33,650 bases of DNA from Oscillospiraceae bacterium (GTDB taxonomy: Bacteria; Bacillota; Clostridia; Oscillospirales; Acutalibacteraceae). Positions 8,679-15,766 of the stretch are shown in pieces. The stretch's first letter is position 1, and every line of letters starts with the position of its first letter. The notes below the pieces were generated by a model, which saw only the letters and a program-made list of their open reading frames with translations, was not told the DNA's origin and made no database searches. The translations under genes were made by a program, and so were the position numbers. The DNA is taken from assembly GCA_015066515.1 (NCBI GenBank), contig SVOH01000022.1:1-33650 (forward strand), given 5' to 3'.

Positions 8679-10061
8679 ATGGTAAGAAAATTAATAGTTT
8701 TATTCCTATCGGTCGTTATGATTTTATCAGCGGTAGGCTGTAAATCAGACGGATTACCCAAATATCCTGAAAAGTCATTTGAAATATCAGGATTTTGGGC
8801 GCCATACGAATTGACTGAAGAAACCTTTAAGCAATATAAGGATGTTGGCTTTACCACCTTTGCGATGATAAATCATTCACTTGAAAAAAACAGCGAAAAT
8901 CAGTTTTATCTTGGTTCTGACCGTACTATGAAAGCGCTTGAGCTTTGTCGTAAGACAGGGCTTAAAGCTATTTTGCAATATGGAGATTGGCTGGCTACTT
9001 GGTCGGAACAAAACGAGGACTATTATAACGAAACACCGTTTAGTCAGCATGACCTATATGGCGAGTATAAAGATATAATTACAGGCATAAGCATTGTTGA
9101 CGAGCCTTCAAAGGATCATTATGACGGTAGATATAACAGCAAGGCTATGATGGATGATTTTCAAAAGGTTTATCCCGATGCTTATTACATAGTAAACCTT
9201 TCGCCAAGATATGCAGGCGGAACATACTGGGATTTTGCCAATTACGATGAGCTTGTCGATACCTATGAAAAAGAGATAATGACTCATTTTGACAAAAAGT
9301 TTATTTCGGTTGACTGTTATCCCTTCCGTAACGAAGAAAAAAACAAGTATGCTCGCCATCAGGATTGGCTTTTAGGTCATGAGATTATCGCTAACCTCGC
9401 TAAAAAGCACGATGCATACAAAACCGCAATTATACAAAGCAGCGTTACTAATGAATTTGCTTCGGTGCTTACAGAAGGCGATATGCGTTTGCAGGTAAAT
9501 GTTGCGCTCGCATTTGGTTTTGACCACATACAGTATTATTGCTATGAAGTGCCTAGGTCATATAATGAAGATGGCACGGTCAATTATATGTACGAGCATT
9601 GTATTTTAAACCAAGACAGTACACCTAATGAAATGTACTATTGGTTGCAGGATATTCACAAAGAAATACAGTCGTTTTCCAGCGTAATACTCGCTTATGA
9701 CTGGGACAGCATTATCGCACGAAATCCTGTAGGCTTTAGCAGCAATACGGATATGATGCAGATGTTAGACCGCGAATTTGAAAATGCTAAGCACTTTGAT
9801 AAAACAATATCATCTACCGACGTTGCAATCAGCCGTTTTACAAGTGAGAAATATGGTGAGGCATATATGTTTGTAAATTATGCTCAAAGAGATGCGAAAA
9901 ACAACGTTGTTACTGCAACCTTTAAGGATTGTAAAAAGGTGGCAGTATACGGTGGCAACGGTTTTGACGGCACACCAAAAATCGTAGAGCTTGATGAGGA
10001 AGGCAAGTGCCGATTTGAATTTGAATACGGCGAGGGCGCATTTGTAGTACCTGTTGTTTAA
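8679..10061 (+). CDS. Putative glycoside-hydrolase-like lipoprotein, tandem paralog 5 of 6
   Basis: 460 aa, the shortest copy, with lipobox AVG-Cys21 and almost no linker. Barrel segments are ISGFWAPYELTEE (36-48), FAMINHSLEKNSENQ, AILQYGDW, ITGISIVDEPSK (134-145, candidate acid/base E142), YIVNLSPRYA, ISVDCYPFRNEE, AIIQSS and IQYYCYEVP. The beta domain ends YGEGAFVVPVV. The strand 5-6 segment (SPRYA, YPFRNEE, a DW insertion) and the NPVGFSSN motif after the barrel are shared only with paralog 6. It resembles paralogs 1 and 4 at its N-terminus. First gene of the third unit; paralog 6 follows after 11 nt. Confidence 0.8.
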   Translation: MVRKLIVLFLSVVMILSAVGCKSDGLPKYPEKSFEISGFWAPYELTEETFKQYKDVGFTTFAMINHSLEKNSENQFYLGSDRTMKALELCRKTGLKAILQYGDWLATWSEQNEDYYNETPFSQHDLYGEYKDIITGISIVDEPSKDHYDGRYNSKAMMDDFQKVYPDAYYIVNLSPRYAGGTYWDFANYDELVDTYEKEIMTHFDKKFISVDCYPFRNEEKNKYARHQDWLLGHEIIANLAKKHDAYKTAIIQSSVTNEFASVLTEGDMRLQVNVALAFGFDHIQYYCYEVPRSYNEDGTVNYMYEHCILNQDSTPNEMYYWLQDIHKEIQSFSSVILAYDWDSIIARNPVGFSSNTDMMQMLDREFENAKHFDKTISSTDVAISRFTSEKYGEAYMFVNYAQRDAKNNVVTATFKDCKKVAVYGGNGFDGTPKIVELDEEGKCRFEFEYGEGAFVVPVV

Positions 10062-10072
10062 AAGGAGAAAAT

Positions 10073-11485
10073 ATGAGTAAAAAAATTATTGTGTTTGTTT
10101 TATCTTTGGTTTTGACGTTATCTTTGACAGGGTGCGGCCAATCGCAGCCCGAGTCACAGCCACCCAAACCGCAAAATGCTGATACTAAAACCGAATTACC
10201 GCAGTATGAGGATCACGAATTTATCATTAGTGGACTTTGGGCACCAAGAGATGTATCTGAAGAAGGGTTTAAGCTGTATAAAGATGCAGGCTTTACGGCG
10301 TTGTCGTTTTCAAATCACGATGAACTGCCGAGAACGTCTGACAATCAGTATTACATAGGCTCTAATCGCACTATGGAAGCCTTAAAACTTTGCAAAAAAG
10401 TAGGCCTTGACGCAATTTTAGGTTACGGAGACAATTGGTACGTTCTCGAAATTGAGGGTGATGATTATTTTGACGGCACTCCATTCAGTAATTATGACTA
10501 CTATAATGATTATAAGGATATAATAAAAGCTGTTAAAATAAAGGATGAACCCAGCAAGGAGCACATCGATAAATACAAGTCTGAAACTCTTATAGAAGAT
10601 TTTAAAAAGGTTTACCCCGATGCACAGTATTTTATGACCATAACACCCAGACACGCAAGTCCAACTGCGTACGGTTTTGGTTCTTACGATGAGATGCTTG
10701 CTTATTATGGCGAAAATATTTTAAGCAGATTTGATAATTCTCTTATGGAGGTTGACTTTTACCCATTCCCAAACGAAGAGCACAGAGAATATCCACGTTG
10801 GGACGATTGGGTTATTACCTATGAGGCAATAGCCGAAACCGCAAAAAAATATAATGCAGACGTATCAATCATTATGCAGTCAAGTGCAGGTCTTGAATTT
10901 GCAAAAGATCTTACCGAAGCTGATATGAGATTTCAGGTTAATATGGCTCTTGCCTTTGGTGCTAAAACACTGAAATATTATTGTTATACCGTTCCTACAA
11001 TACAGTACACATATAATTATTGTATACTTGATCCCAACAATAAACCCAGCGCTCTTTACGGATACGTAAAGGATATACACAAGGAAATACAGTCTTATGC
11101 CGACGTAATTCTCTCTTATAAGTGGGACAGTGTTATAGGGTCAAACCCCGTAGGTTTCAGCAGTAATATGGATATGTCGAAATTGTTGCTTGAAAATGAA
11201 TTTAAAGACACCAAGCATTTTGAACACGTACTTTCTTCTACGGACTTGGTTATAAGTCGTTTTGTAAGTGAAAAGTATGGTGAAGCATATATGCTTGTAA
11301 ACTATGCGCAAAAAGATGCGAAAAACAACGTTGTTACCGTAACCTTCAAGGATTGTAGCCGACTGGCACTGTACGGTGGGAAAGGCTTTGACGGTACGCC
11401 CAAAATTGTAGAGCTTGACGAAGAAGGTAAATACCGCTTCGAGTTTGAGTACGGTGAAGGTGTTTTTGTCGTACCAATGGTATAA
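10073..11485 (+). CDS. Putative glycoside-hydrolase-like lipoprotein, mosaic tandem paralog 6 of 6
   Basis: 470 aa, lipobox LTG-Cys21, then a Gln/Pro-rich tether (about 22-42). The barrel has ISGLWAPRDVSEE (52-64), SFSNHDELPR, AILGYGDNW, IKAVKIKDEPSK (151-162, candidate acid/base E159), FMTITPRHA, MEVDFYPFPNEE, IIMQSS and LKYYCYTVP. The beta domain ends YGEGVFVVPMV. Residues up to about 112 resemble paralog 2 (KLYKDAGF, NHDE.PR, NQYYIGS, EALKLCKKVG), whereas the sequence from DEPSK onward resembles paralog 5 (NPVGFSSN, NYAQ.DAKNNVVT, EYGEG). A 23-nt stretch at 9891-9913 and 11315-11337 is identical between copies 5 and 6. The strand-8 segment lacks the EDG insert of its relatives. The ribosome site is AAAGGAGA at 10060-10067. 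Confidence 0.8.
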   Translation: MSKKIIVFVLSLVLTLSLTGCGQSQPESQPPKPQNADTKTELPQYEDHEFIISGLWAPRDVSEEGFKLYKDAGFTALSFSNHDELPRTSDNQYYIGSNRTMEALKLCKKVGLDAILGYGDNWYVLEIEGDDYFDGTPFSNYDYYNDYKDIIKAVKIKDEPSKEHIDKYKSETLIEDFKKVYPDAQYFMTITPRHASPTAYGFGSYDEMLAYYGENILSRFDNSLMEVDFYPFPNEEHREYPRWDDWVITYEAIAETAKKYNADVSIIMQSSAGLEFAKDLTEADMRFQVNMALAFGAKTLKYYCYTVPTIQYTYNYCILDPNNKPSALYGYVKDIHKEIQSYADVILSYKWDSVIGSNPVGFSSNMDMSKLLLENEFKDTKHFEHVLSSTDLVISRFVSEKYGEAYMLVNYAQKDAKNNVVTVTFKDCSRLALYGGKGFDGTPKIVELDEEGKYRFEFEYGEGVFVVPMV

Positions 11486-11493
11486 TTTTTTAC

Positions 11494-11511
11494 AGGAGAT
11501 GAACTTTTACG
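11494..11511 (+). promoter_or_regulatory. Ribosome binding site with ACG at the expected start position
   Basis: AGGAG (11494-11498) is followed after 10 nt by ACG (11509-11511), in frame with the phosphatidyltransferase. No ATG, GTG or TTG lies in that frame between the upstream stop (TGA at 11500-11502) and ATG 11566. Changing ACG to ATG would give a complete N-terminus, reading on through KNKIITIPNIMSFGRL. The ATG at 11499 is in another frame, abuts the AGGAG and stops after nine codons. Confidence 0.55.
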
Positions 11512-11565
11512 GTTACCCAAAATACTAATAGATATAAAAACAAAATAATTACTATACCAAACATA

Positions 11566-12078
11566 ATGTCGTTTGGTAGACTGTGTTTAATACCCATAAT
11601 TGTGTGGTTGTATTGTTTTGAAAAGAATTATCTATGGACAACGGTGATTTTTATAATATCTGGACTTAGCGATATTGTAGATGGTTTTATTGCTCGAAAA
11701 TTTGATATGATAAGTGACTTCGGCAAGGCTTTTGACCCGGTAGCAGATAAGCTTACTCAAATTGCGATGCTGTTTTGTCTGGTAACGCGTTTTCCGCTTA
11801 TGCTGATACCGCTGATTATTCTAATCATAAAAGAATCGCTCGCTGCAATAATGAATATGATAACTCTTGAAAAGGCCGGCTTTGTAGTGGCGGCTAAATG
11901 GCACGGAAAGCTTAATACTGTGCTCATTTATTCAATGATGTTTGTACATATTGTGTGGTTTAATATTCCGGAAATAGTTTCAGATGTTTTAATCGGCATA
12001 TGCATTGCTATGATGGTTATATCATCATTCCTTTACACCAAATCAGACGTAAAGGCAATAAAAAAAGAAAAAGAGTAA
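11566..12078 (+). CDS. pgsA: CDP-alcohol phosphatidyltransferase, likely CDP-diacylglycerol--glycerol-3-phosphate type (PgsA-like)
   Basis: Integral membrane enzyme that replaces CMP in CDP-diacylglycerol with an alcohol; glycerol-3-phosphate is the likely acceptor, giving the phosphatidylglycerol precursor. The full family signature D-x2-DG-x2-AR-x8-G-x3-D-x3-D is present from SDIVDGFIARK to FDPVADK, with several membrane helices. The coordinates begin at the first canonical start (170 aa), but this is probably too short. The upstream in-frame codons encode KNKIITIPNI, and the IPN motif before the first helix is a hallmark of the family, so translation probably begins at ACG 11509 (189 aa), which has the only ribosome site. 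Likely co-transcribed with paralog 6. The glycerol-phosphate assignment is from family resemblance; other CDP-alcohol acceptors are possible. Confidence 0.82.
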   Translation: MSFGRLCLIPIIVWLYCFEKNYLWTTVIFIISGLSDIVDGFIARKFDMISDFGKAFDPVADKLTQIAMLFCLVTRFPLMLIPLIILIIKESLAAIMNMITLEKAGFVVAAKWHGKLNTVLIYSMMFVHIVWFNIPEIVSDVLIGICIAMMVISSFLYTKSDVKAIKKEKE

Positions 12079-12120
12079 AATTAATGGCTTGGAGAAAATA
12101 TCCAAGCCATTAATTTTATA
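12077..12120. terminator. Bidirectional terminator between pgsA and thrS
   Basis: Perfect 17-bp stem (12077-12093 with 12101-12117), GC-rich at the tip (GGCTTGGA/TCCAAGCC) with A/T tracts at both feet, so it can end the plus-strand pgsA and the minus-strand thrS transcripts. The 5' arm begins inside the pgsA stop codon. Confidence 0.88.
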
Positions 12121-13920
12121 TTACTTTTTAAGTTTGTTGTCTACAACATCGGCGAGAATTGTTTGGAACTGCTCCATACTAATAGCACCAAGGTCTTCGC
12201 CCGAACGGTGACGAACAGATACCGTTTTGTTTTCAATATCTTTATCGCCTAAAATAATCATATACGGCACCTTTTCAAGCTGTGCGTTTCTGATTTTGTA
12301 TTTAAGTGTGTTTTGGCTGTCGTCTACAGTTACGCGGTATTTTTTAGCGGCAAGCTGTGCACGAATTTCTTCAGCGTAGTCGTTTGCGCGGTCGGTAATT
12401 GTAAGAATACGAACCTGCTCGGGTGAAATCCAGGTTGGCAGTGCACCGGCATATTTTTCAATTAAGTATGCAAGTGTACGCTCATAGCAACCAAGGCTTG
12501 TGCGGTGAATGATATATGGCAGCTTCTTCTGACCGTCAGCGTCGGTATAGTACATACCAAACTTTTCAGCCAAGAGCATATCTATCTGAATTGTAACGAT
12601 AGTGTCCTCTTTGCCAAATACGTTCTTATACTGAATATCAAGCTTTGGTCCGTAGAAAGCGGCCTCGTCAATACCAATTTCATACTCAACGCCCAAGTGT
12701 TCAAGTATCTTTTCCATAGTAGCCTGTGCGGCGTTCCACTGTTCTGCAGTACCCTCATATTTGTCGGTATTGTTAGGATCCCACTGCGAGAAACGGAAGG
12801 TGCAGTCTTCCAATAGACCCACAGTACCAAGGAAGTATTTGCATAGGCTTAGGCAGTCGGCAAATTCTTGTTCTAACTGGTCGGGGCGAAGCACCAAGTG
12901 ACCTTCGGAAATGGTGAACTGACGTACACGGATTAGGCCGTGCATTTCGCCCGAATCTTCATTTCTAAATAGGGTAGAGGTCTCGCCTAAACGCATTGGC
13001 AAATCGCGATAGCTGCGCGCTGCGTTAAGGAATACTTGATATTGGAACGGGCAGGTCATAGGACGCATTGCCAAGCATTCTTTTTCTTCGTCGTGTGGGT
13101 CGCCCAAAACAAACATACCGTCAAGGTAGTGATCCCAGTGACCTGAAATACGGTAAAGGTCACGCTTTGCCATAAGTGGTGTCTTGGTAAGCAAATAGCC
13201 GTGCTCTTGCTCAACGTCTTCAACCCAACGCTGTAATAACTGAATTACACGTGAGCCCTTTGGTAAAAGGATTGGTAAGCCTTGACCGATTGAGTCAACG
13301 GTTGTAAAGAAACCAAGCTCACGACCAAGCTTATTATGGTCACGGCGTTCTGCCTCTTCAACCATTTTTAAGTATGCGTCAAGCTCTTCTTGAGTTTTAA
13401 ATGCTGTACCGTAAATACGGGTAAGCATTTTGTTGTTTTTGTCGTTTTTCCAGTAAGCGCCCGACTGACCGGTAATTTTAAATGCCTTAAGTGCTTTTGT
13501 GTAGCAAAGGTGAGGGCCTGTACACATATCTACATAATCGCCCTGCTTAAAGAAACTGATTTCAGCATCTTCGGGCAAATCACCGATATGCTCAACCTTA
13601 TATTTTTCGCCCAATTCTTGCATATGTGCGATAGCCTCTTCACGAGATAAAACGTAAGGGCGAATAGGCAAATTCTCTTTTGTGATTTTTTTCATTTCTG
13701 CCTCAATAGCAGCCAAATCTTCGTCTGAAAGCTTAGTGTCACCAAGGTCTATATCATAGTAAAATCCCTTTTCGGTTGCAGGGCCATAGCCAAAATCGGC
13801 ATGTGGGTAAAGGCGCTTTACAGCCTGCGCCATAATGTGCGCTGCAGAGTGACGTAGCACTTCAAGCTCTTGTGAAGCTTCGGCTTCCGCAACAGTACCA
13901 TCTTTGTAAATGATCTTCAT
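12121..13920 (-). CDS. thrS: Threonyl-tRNA synthetase lacking most of the TGS domain
   Basis: Class II synthetase charging tRNA-Thr, 599 aa. After only about 20 N-terminal residues the editing domain starts directly with HSAAH (H24, H28) and continues to MCTGPH (C133, H137). The roughly 60-residue TGS domain of E. coli-type ThrS is therefore nearly absent. In the catalytic core, motif 2 is FRNEDSGEMHGLIRVRQFT (319-336) and motif 3 is SLGCYER (475-481). The probable zinc ligands are C290, H341 and H472. The C-terminal anticodon-binding domain starts near residue 500. RQFTISEGH replaces the common RGFTQDDAH around the second zinc ligand, which I take as a subfamily trait. The ribosome site AAGAGG lies at 13931-13936. 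Controlled by the T-box upstream. Confidence 0.95.
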   Translation of the reverse strand: MKIIYKDGTVAEAEASQELEVLRHSAAHIMAQAVKRLYPHADFGYGPATEKGFYYDIDLGDTKLSDEDLAAIEAEMKKITKENLPIRPYVLSREEAIAHMQELGEKYKVEHIGDLPEDAEISFFKQGDYVDMCTGPHLCYTKALKAFKITGQSGAYWKNDKNNKMLTRIYGTAFKTQEELDAYLKMVEEAERRDHNKLGRELGFFTTVDSIGQGLPILLPKGSRVIQLLQRWVEDVEQEHGYLLTKTPLMAKRDLYRISGHWDHYLDGMFVLGDPHDEEKECLAMRPMTCPFQYQVFLNAARSYRDLPMRLGETSTLFRNEDSGEMHGLIRVRQFTISEGHLVLRPDQLEQEFADCLSLCKYFLGTVGLLEDCTFRFSQWDPNNTDKYEGTAEQWNAAQATMEKILEHLGVEYEIGIDEAAFYGPKLDIQYKNVFGKEDTIVTIQIDMLLAEKFGMYYTDADGQKKLPYIIHRTSLGCYERTLAYLIEKYAGALPTWISPEQVRILTITDRANDYAEEIRAQLAAKKYRVTVDDSQNTLKYKIRNAQLEKVPYMIILGDKDIENKTVSVRHRSGEDLGAISMEQFQTILADVVDNKLKK

Positions 13921-13948
13921 AAAAATCTATCCTCTTTCATAATAATAT

Positions 13949-13987
13949 AAAAAAACTTCGCCACCTGTAAAATACAGGGACGAAGTG
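13949..13987 (-). terminator. T-box leader terminator
   Basis: On the minus strand ACTTCG...CGAAGT (13981-13986 with 13955-13960) and CCTGTA...TACAGG form a stem followed by seven T (plus-strand A run 13949-13955), just before the thrS ribosome site. This is the attenuator that competes with the T-box antiterminator. Confidence 0.8.
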
Positions 13988-14190
13988 TAAAATACTCTCC
14001 GTGGTTCCACCCACATTCCGCAAATTGCTTTACGGCACTTTTAACGCTTTAACGCAGCGGATACGTCTGTGGTTGTTACCCCACAGCACTCAAAGGTGGT
14101 GTTCGCCTTACAGCATCTTATGACCCTTTCAGCCGACGAAGTCACTCTCTTAAAAGATACAACACAAGGTTACTGTCCTTATCAACGCTT
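13949..14190 (-). promoter_or_regulatory. T-box leader (tRNA-Thr sensing) of thrS
   Basis: The conserved T-box sequence TGGGTGGAACCACGG reads on the minus strand at about 13999-14013, just upstream of the terminator. Stem I shows the loop-E-type AGTA in GGACAGTAACC (about 14167-14177) opposite GAAC-ACC-ACC (14104-14095). The codon after GAAC is ACC (14100-14098), a threonine codon, so uncharged tRNA-Thr should stabilise the antiterminator and switch thrS on. The specifier could also be the adjacent ACC at 14097-14095; both are Thr. This explains nearly all of the gap between thrS and its promoter. Confidence 0.93.
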
Positions 14191-14201
14191 TACATTAATA
14201 C

Positions 14202-14230
14202 ATAATAACTATTTTTTGTCCTTTTGTCAA
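14202..14230 (-). promoter_or_regulatory. Sigma-A promoter for the T-box-thrS transcript
   Basis: On the minus strand: TTGACA (14230-14225), 17-nt spacer, TATTAT (14207-14202). Transcription would start near 14195, just upstream of stem I of the T-box. Confidence 0.85.
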
Positions 14231-14280
14231 GAAAAATGCCGTTAAATTGCAAAAAATTCGAAAATTTACAAAATTTTTTA

Positions 14281-14309
14281 TTGACTGTAAAAAAAAATAG
14301 TAGTAGTAT
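14281..14309 (+). promoter_or_regulatory. Probable promoter for gdhA
   Basis: TTGACT (14281-14286), 17-nt spacer, TAGTAT (14304-14309), in a very A/T-rich stretch. Start near 14316, about 37 nt before the ATG. The -10 is not consensus, and TATATA-like alternatives lie close by. The 51 nt between the thrS and gdhA promoters hold nothing else I can recognise. Confidence 0.6.
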
Positions 14310-14352
14310 ATAGTATATTATTTTAACACTTTAAAGTGTGGAGGTAGATATT

Positions 14353-15705
14353 ATGTTTAAGTCAGAATATTTAAACAAAGTTTATGCCGATACCGAAAAA
14401 CGTAACGGCAATGAGCCCGAATTTTTGCAGGCGGTACGTGACGTGCTTGAGTCACTTGAACCTGTTGTAGCGCAGGACTCAAAATTTGAAAAGCACGGCG
14501 TTATCGAGCGTATGGTAGAACCCGAGCGTATGATCACTTTCCGCGTTTCTTGGGTTGATGATAACGGTCAGGTTCAGGTAAACCGCGGTTTCCGTGTACA
14601 GTTTAACTCTGCCATTGGTCCATACAAGGGCGGTCTTCGTTTCCATCCAACAGTTAATGCTTCTATTATGAAGTTCTTAGGTTTTGAGCAGACATTTAAA
14701 AACAGTCTTACAGGTCTTCCTATGGGCGGCGGTAAGGGTGGTTCAGACTTTGACCCACGCGGCCGTAGTGACGGTGAAATTATGAGATTCTGCCAGAGCT
14801 TTATGACCGAGCTTTCAAAGCACATTGGTGCTGATACCGACGTTCCTGCAGGTGATATCGGTGTAGGCGCTCGTGAGGTAGGTTACCTTTACGGTCAGTA
14901 CAAGCGTCTTCGCAACGAGTTTACCGGCGTTCTTACCGGTAAGGGCCGTTCATTTGGCGGTTCACTTATCCGTCCTGAAGCTACAGGCTTTGGCGCTGTT
15001 TACTATGTGCAGGAAATGCTTAAGACTTTTGGCGAAGAGGTTAAGGGCAAGACCTTTGCAATTTCAGGCTTCGGTAACGTTGCTTGGGGTACTGCAATGA
15101 AGGTTGCAGAGCTTGGCGGTAAGGTTGTTACCATTTCAGGTCCTGACGGTTACGTTTATGACGCTGACGGTGTTGTAACCGAAGAAAAGCTTAACTTTAT
15201 GCTTGAAATGCGTGCATCAGGTCGCGATAAGGTACAGGATTATGCTGACAAGTTTGGTGTTCCTTTCTTTGCTGGCAAGCGTCCTTGGGAGCAAAAGGTT
15301 GACGTTGTTATGCCTTGCGCTACTCAGAACGAGGTTGGCGAAGAAGATGCTAAGAATATCGTAGCAAACGGCGTTAAGTACTATGCTGAGGTTGCTAATA
15401 TGCCTTCTACCGACGAGGCTATCAAGGTTCTTAAGGCTGCAGGTGTAGTTATTGCTCCATCTAAGGCAGTAAATGCCGGTGGCGTTGCAGTATCTGGTCT
15501 TGAAATGAGCCAGAACTCAATGCGCTATAGCTGGACTGCCCAAGAGGTTGACGCTAAGCTTCATCAGATTATGGCTGACATCTACAAGAATTCTTGGGAT
15601 GCCGCTAAGAAGTACGGTATGGAAGGTGACCTTATCGCAGGCGCAAACATTGCCGGCTTTGAAAAGGTTGCAGACGCTATGATTGCACAGGGCGTTGCGT
15701 ACTAA
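14353..15705 (+). CDS. gdhA: Glutamate dehydrogenase, hexameric, probably NADP-specific
   Basis: Cytoplasmic enzyme interconverting 2-oxoglutarate + ammonium and glutamate, 450 aa, full length for the 50-kDa hexameric type. Visible signatures are GPYKGGLRFHP, LTGLPMGGGKGGSDFDP (containing the catalytic-region lysine), DTDVPAGDIGVG, the Rossmann motif GFGNVAWG, and the C-terminal SKAVNAGGVAVSGLEMSQN. SGPDGY after the second Rossmann strand favours NADP over NAD, but this is a family-level inference. The start is ATG 14353 with GGAGGT at 14340-14345; the in-frame GTG at 14338 overlaps that ribosome site. The codons look optimised (GGT, CGT, AAG), consistent with high expression. Monocistronic, with its own terminator. 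Confidence 0.95.
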   Translation: MFKSEYLNKVYADTEKRNGNEPEFLQAVRDVLESLEPVVAQDSKFEKHGVIERMVEPERMITFRVSWVDDNGQVQVNRGFRVQFNSAIGPYKGGLRFHPTVNASIMKFLGFEQTFKNSLTGLPMGGGKGGSDFDPRGRSDGEIMRFCQSFMTELSKHIGADTDVPAGDIGVGAREVGYLYGQYKRLRNEFTGVLTGKGRSFGGSLIRPEATGFGAVYYVQEMLKTFGEEVKGKTFAISGFGNVAWGTAMKVAELGGKVVTISGPDGYVYDADGVVTEEKLNFMLEMRASGRDKVQDYADKFGVPFFAGKRPWEQKVDVVMPCATQNEVGEEDAKNIVANGVKYYAEVANMPSTDEAIKVLKAAGVVIAPSKAVNAGGVAVSGLEMSQNSMRYSWTAQEVDAKLHQIMADIYKNSWDAAKKYGMEGDLIAGANIAGFEKVADAMIAQGVAY

Positions 15706-15727
15706 TTTATAACCTAATAAAAATTAT

Positions 15728-15759
15728 AAAAGAACCCACTTGCAAGTGGGTTCTTTTTG
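15728..15759. terminator. Terminator between convergent gdhA and alpha-mannosidase genes
   Basis: A 15-bp palindromic stem (AAAAGAACCCACTTG and its complement, centred at 15742/15743) with T runs on both strands. Stronger for gdhA (TTCTTTTT), also usable for the minus-strand operon that ends at 15767. Confidence 0.9.
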
Positions 15760-15766
15760 TATGGTT

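Noticed and set aside
2579-11485. Phase-variation or shufflon cassette
   Set aside because: All six copies point the same way, each has its own signal peptide and ribosome site, and I see no recombinase or flanking inverted repeats.
11498-11509. 12-nt match between the pgsA leader and the hairpin at 33573
   Set aside because: A shared 12-mer is expected by chance many times in a window of this size.
11499-11528. Nine-codon frame (ATG at 11499) as a leader peptide for pgsA
   Set aside because: The ATG directly abuts AGGAG, so it has no usable spacing; more likely part of the leader before ACG 11509.
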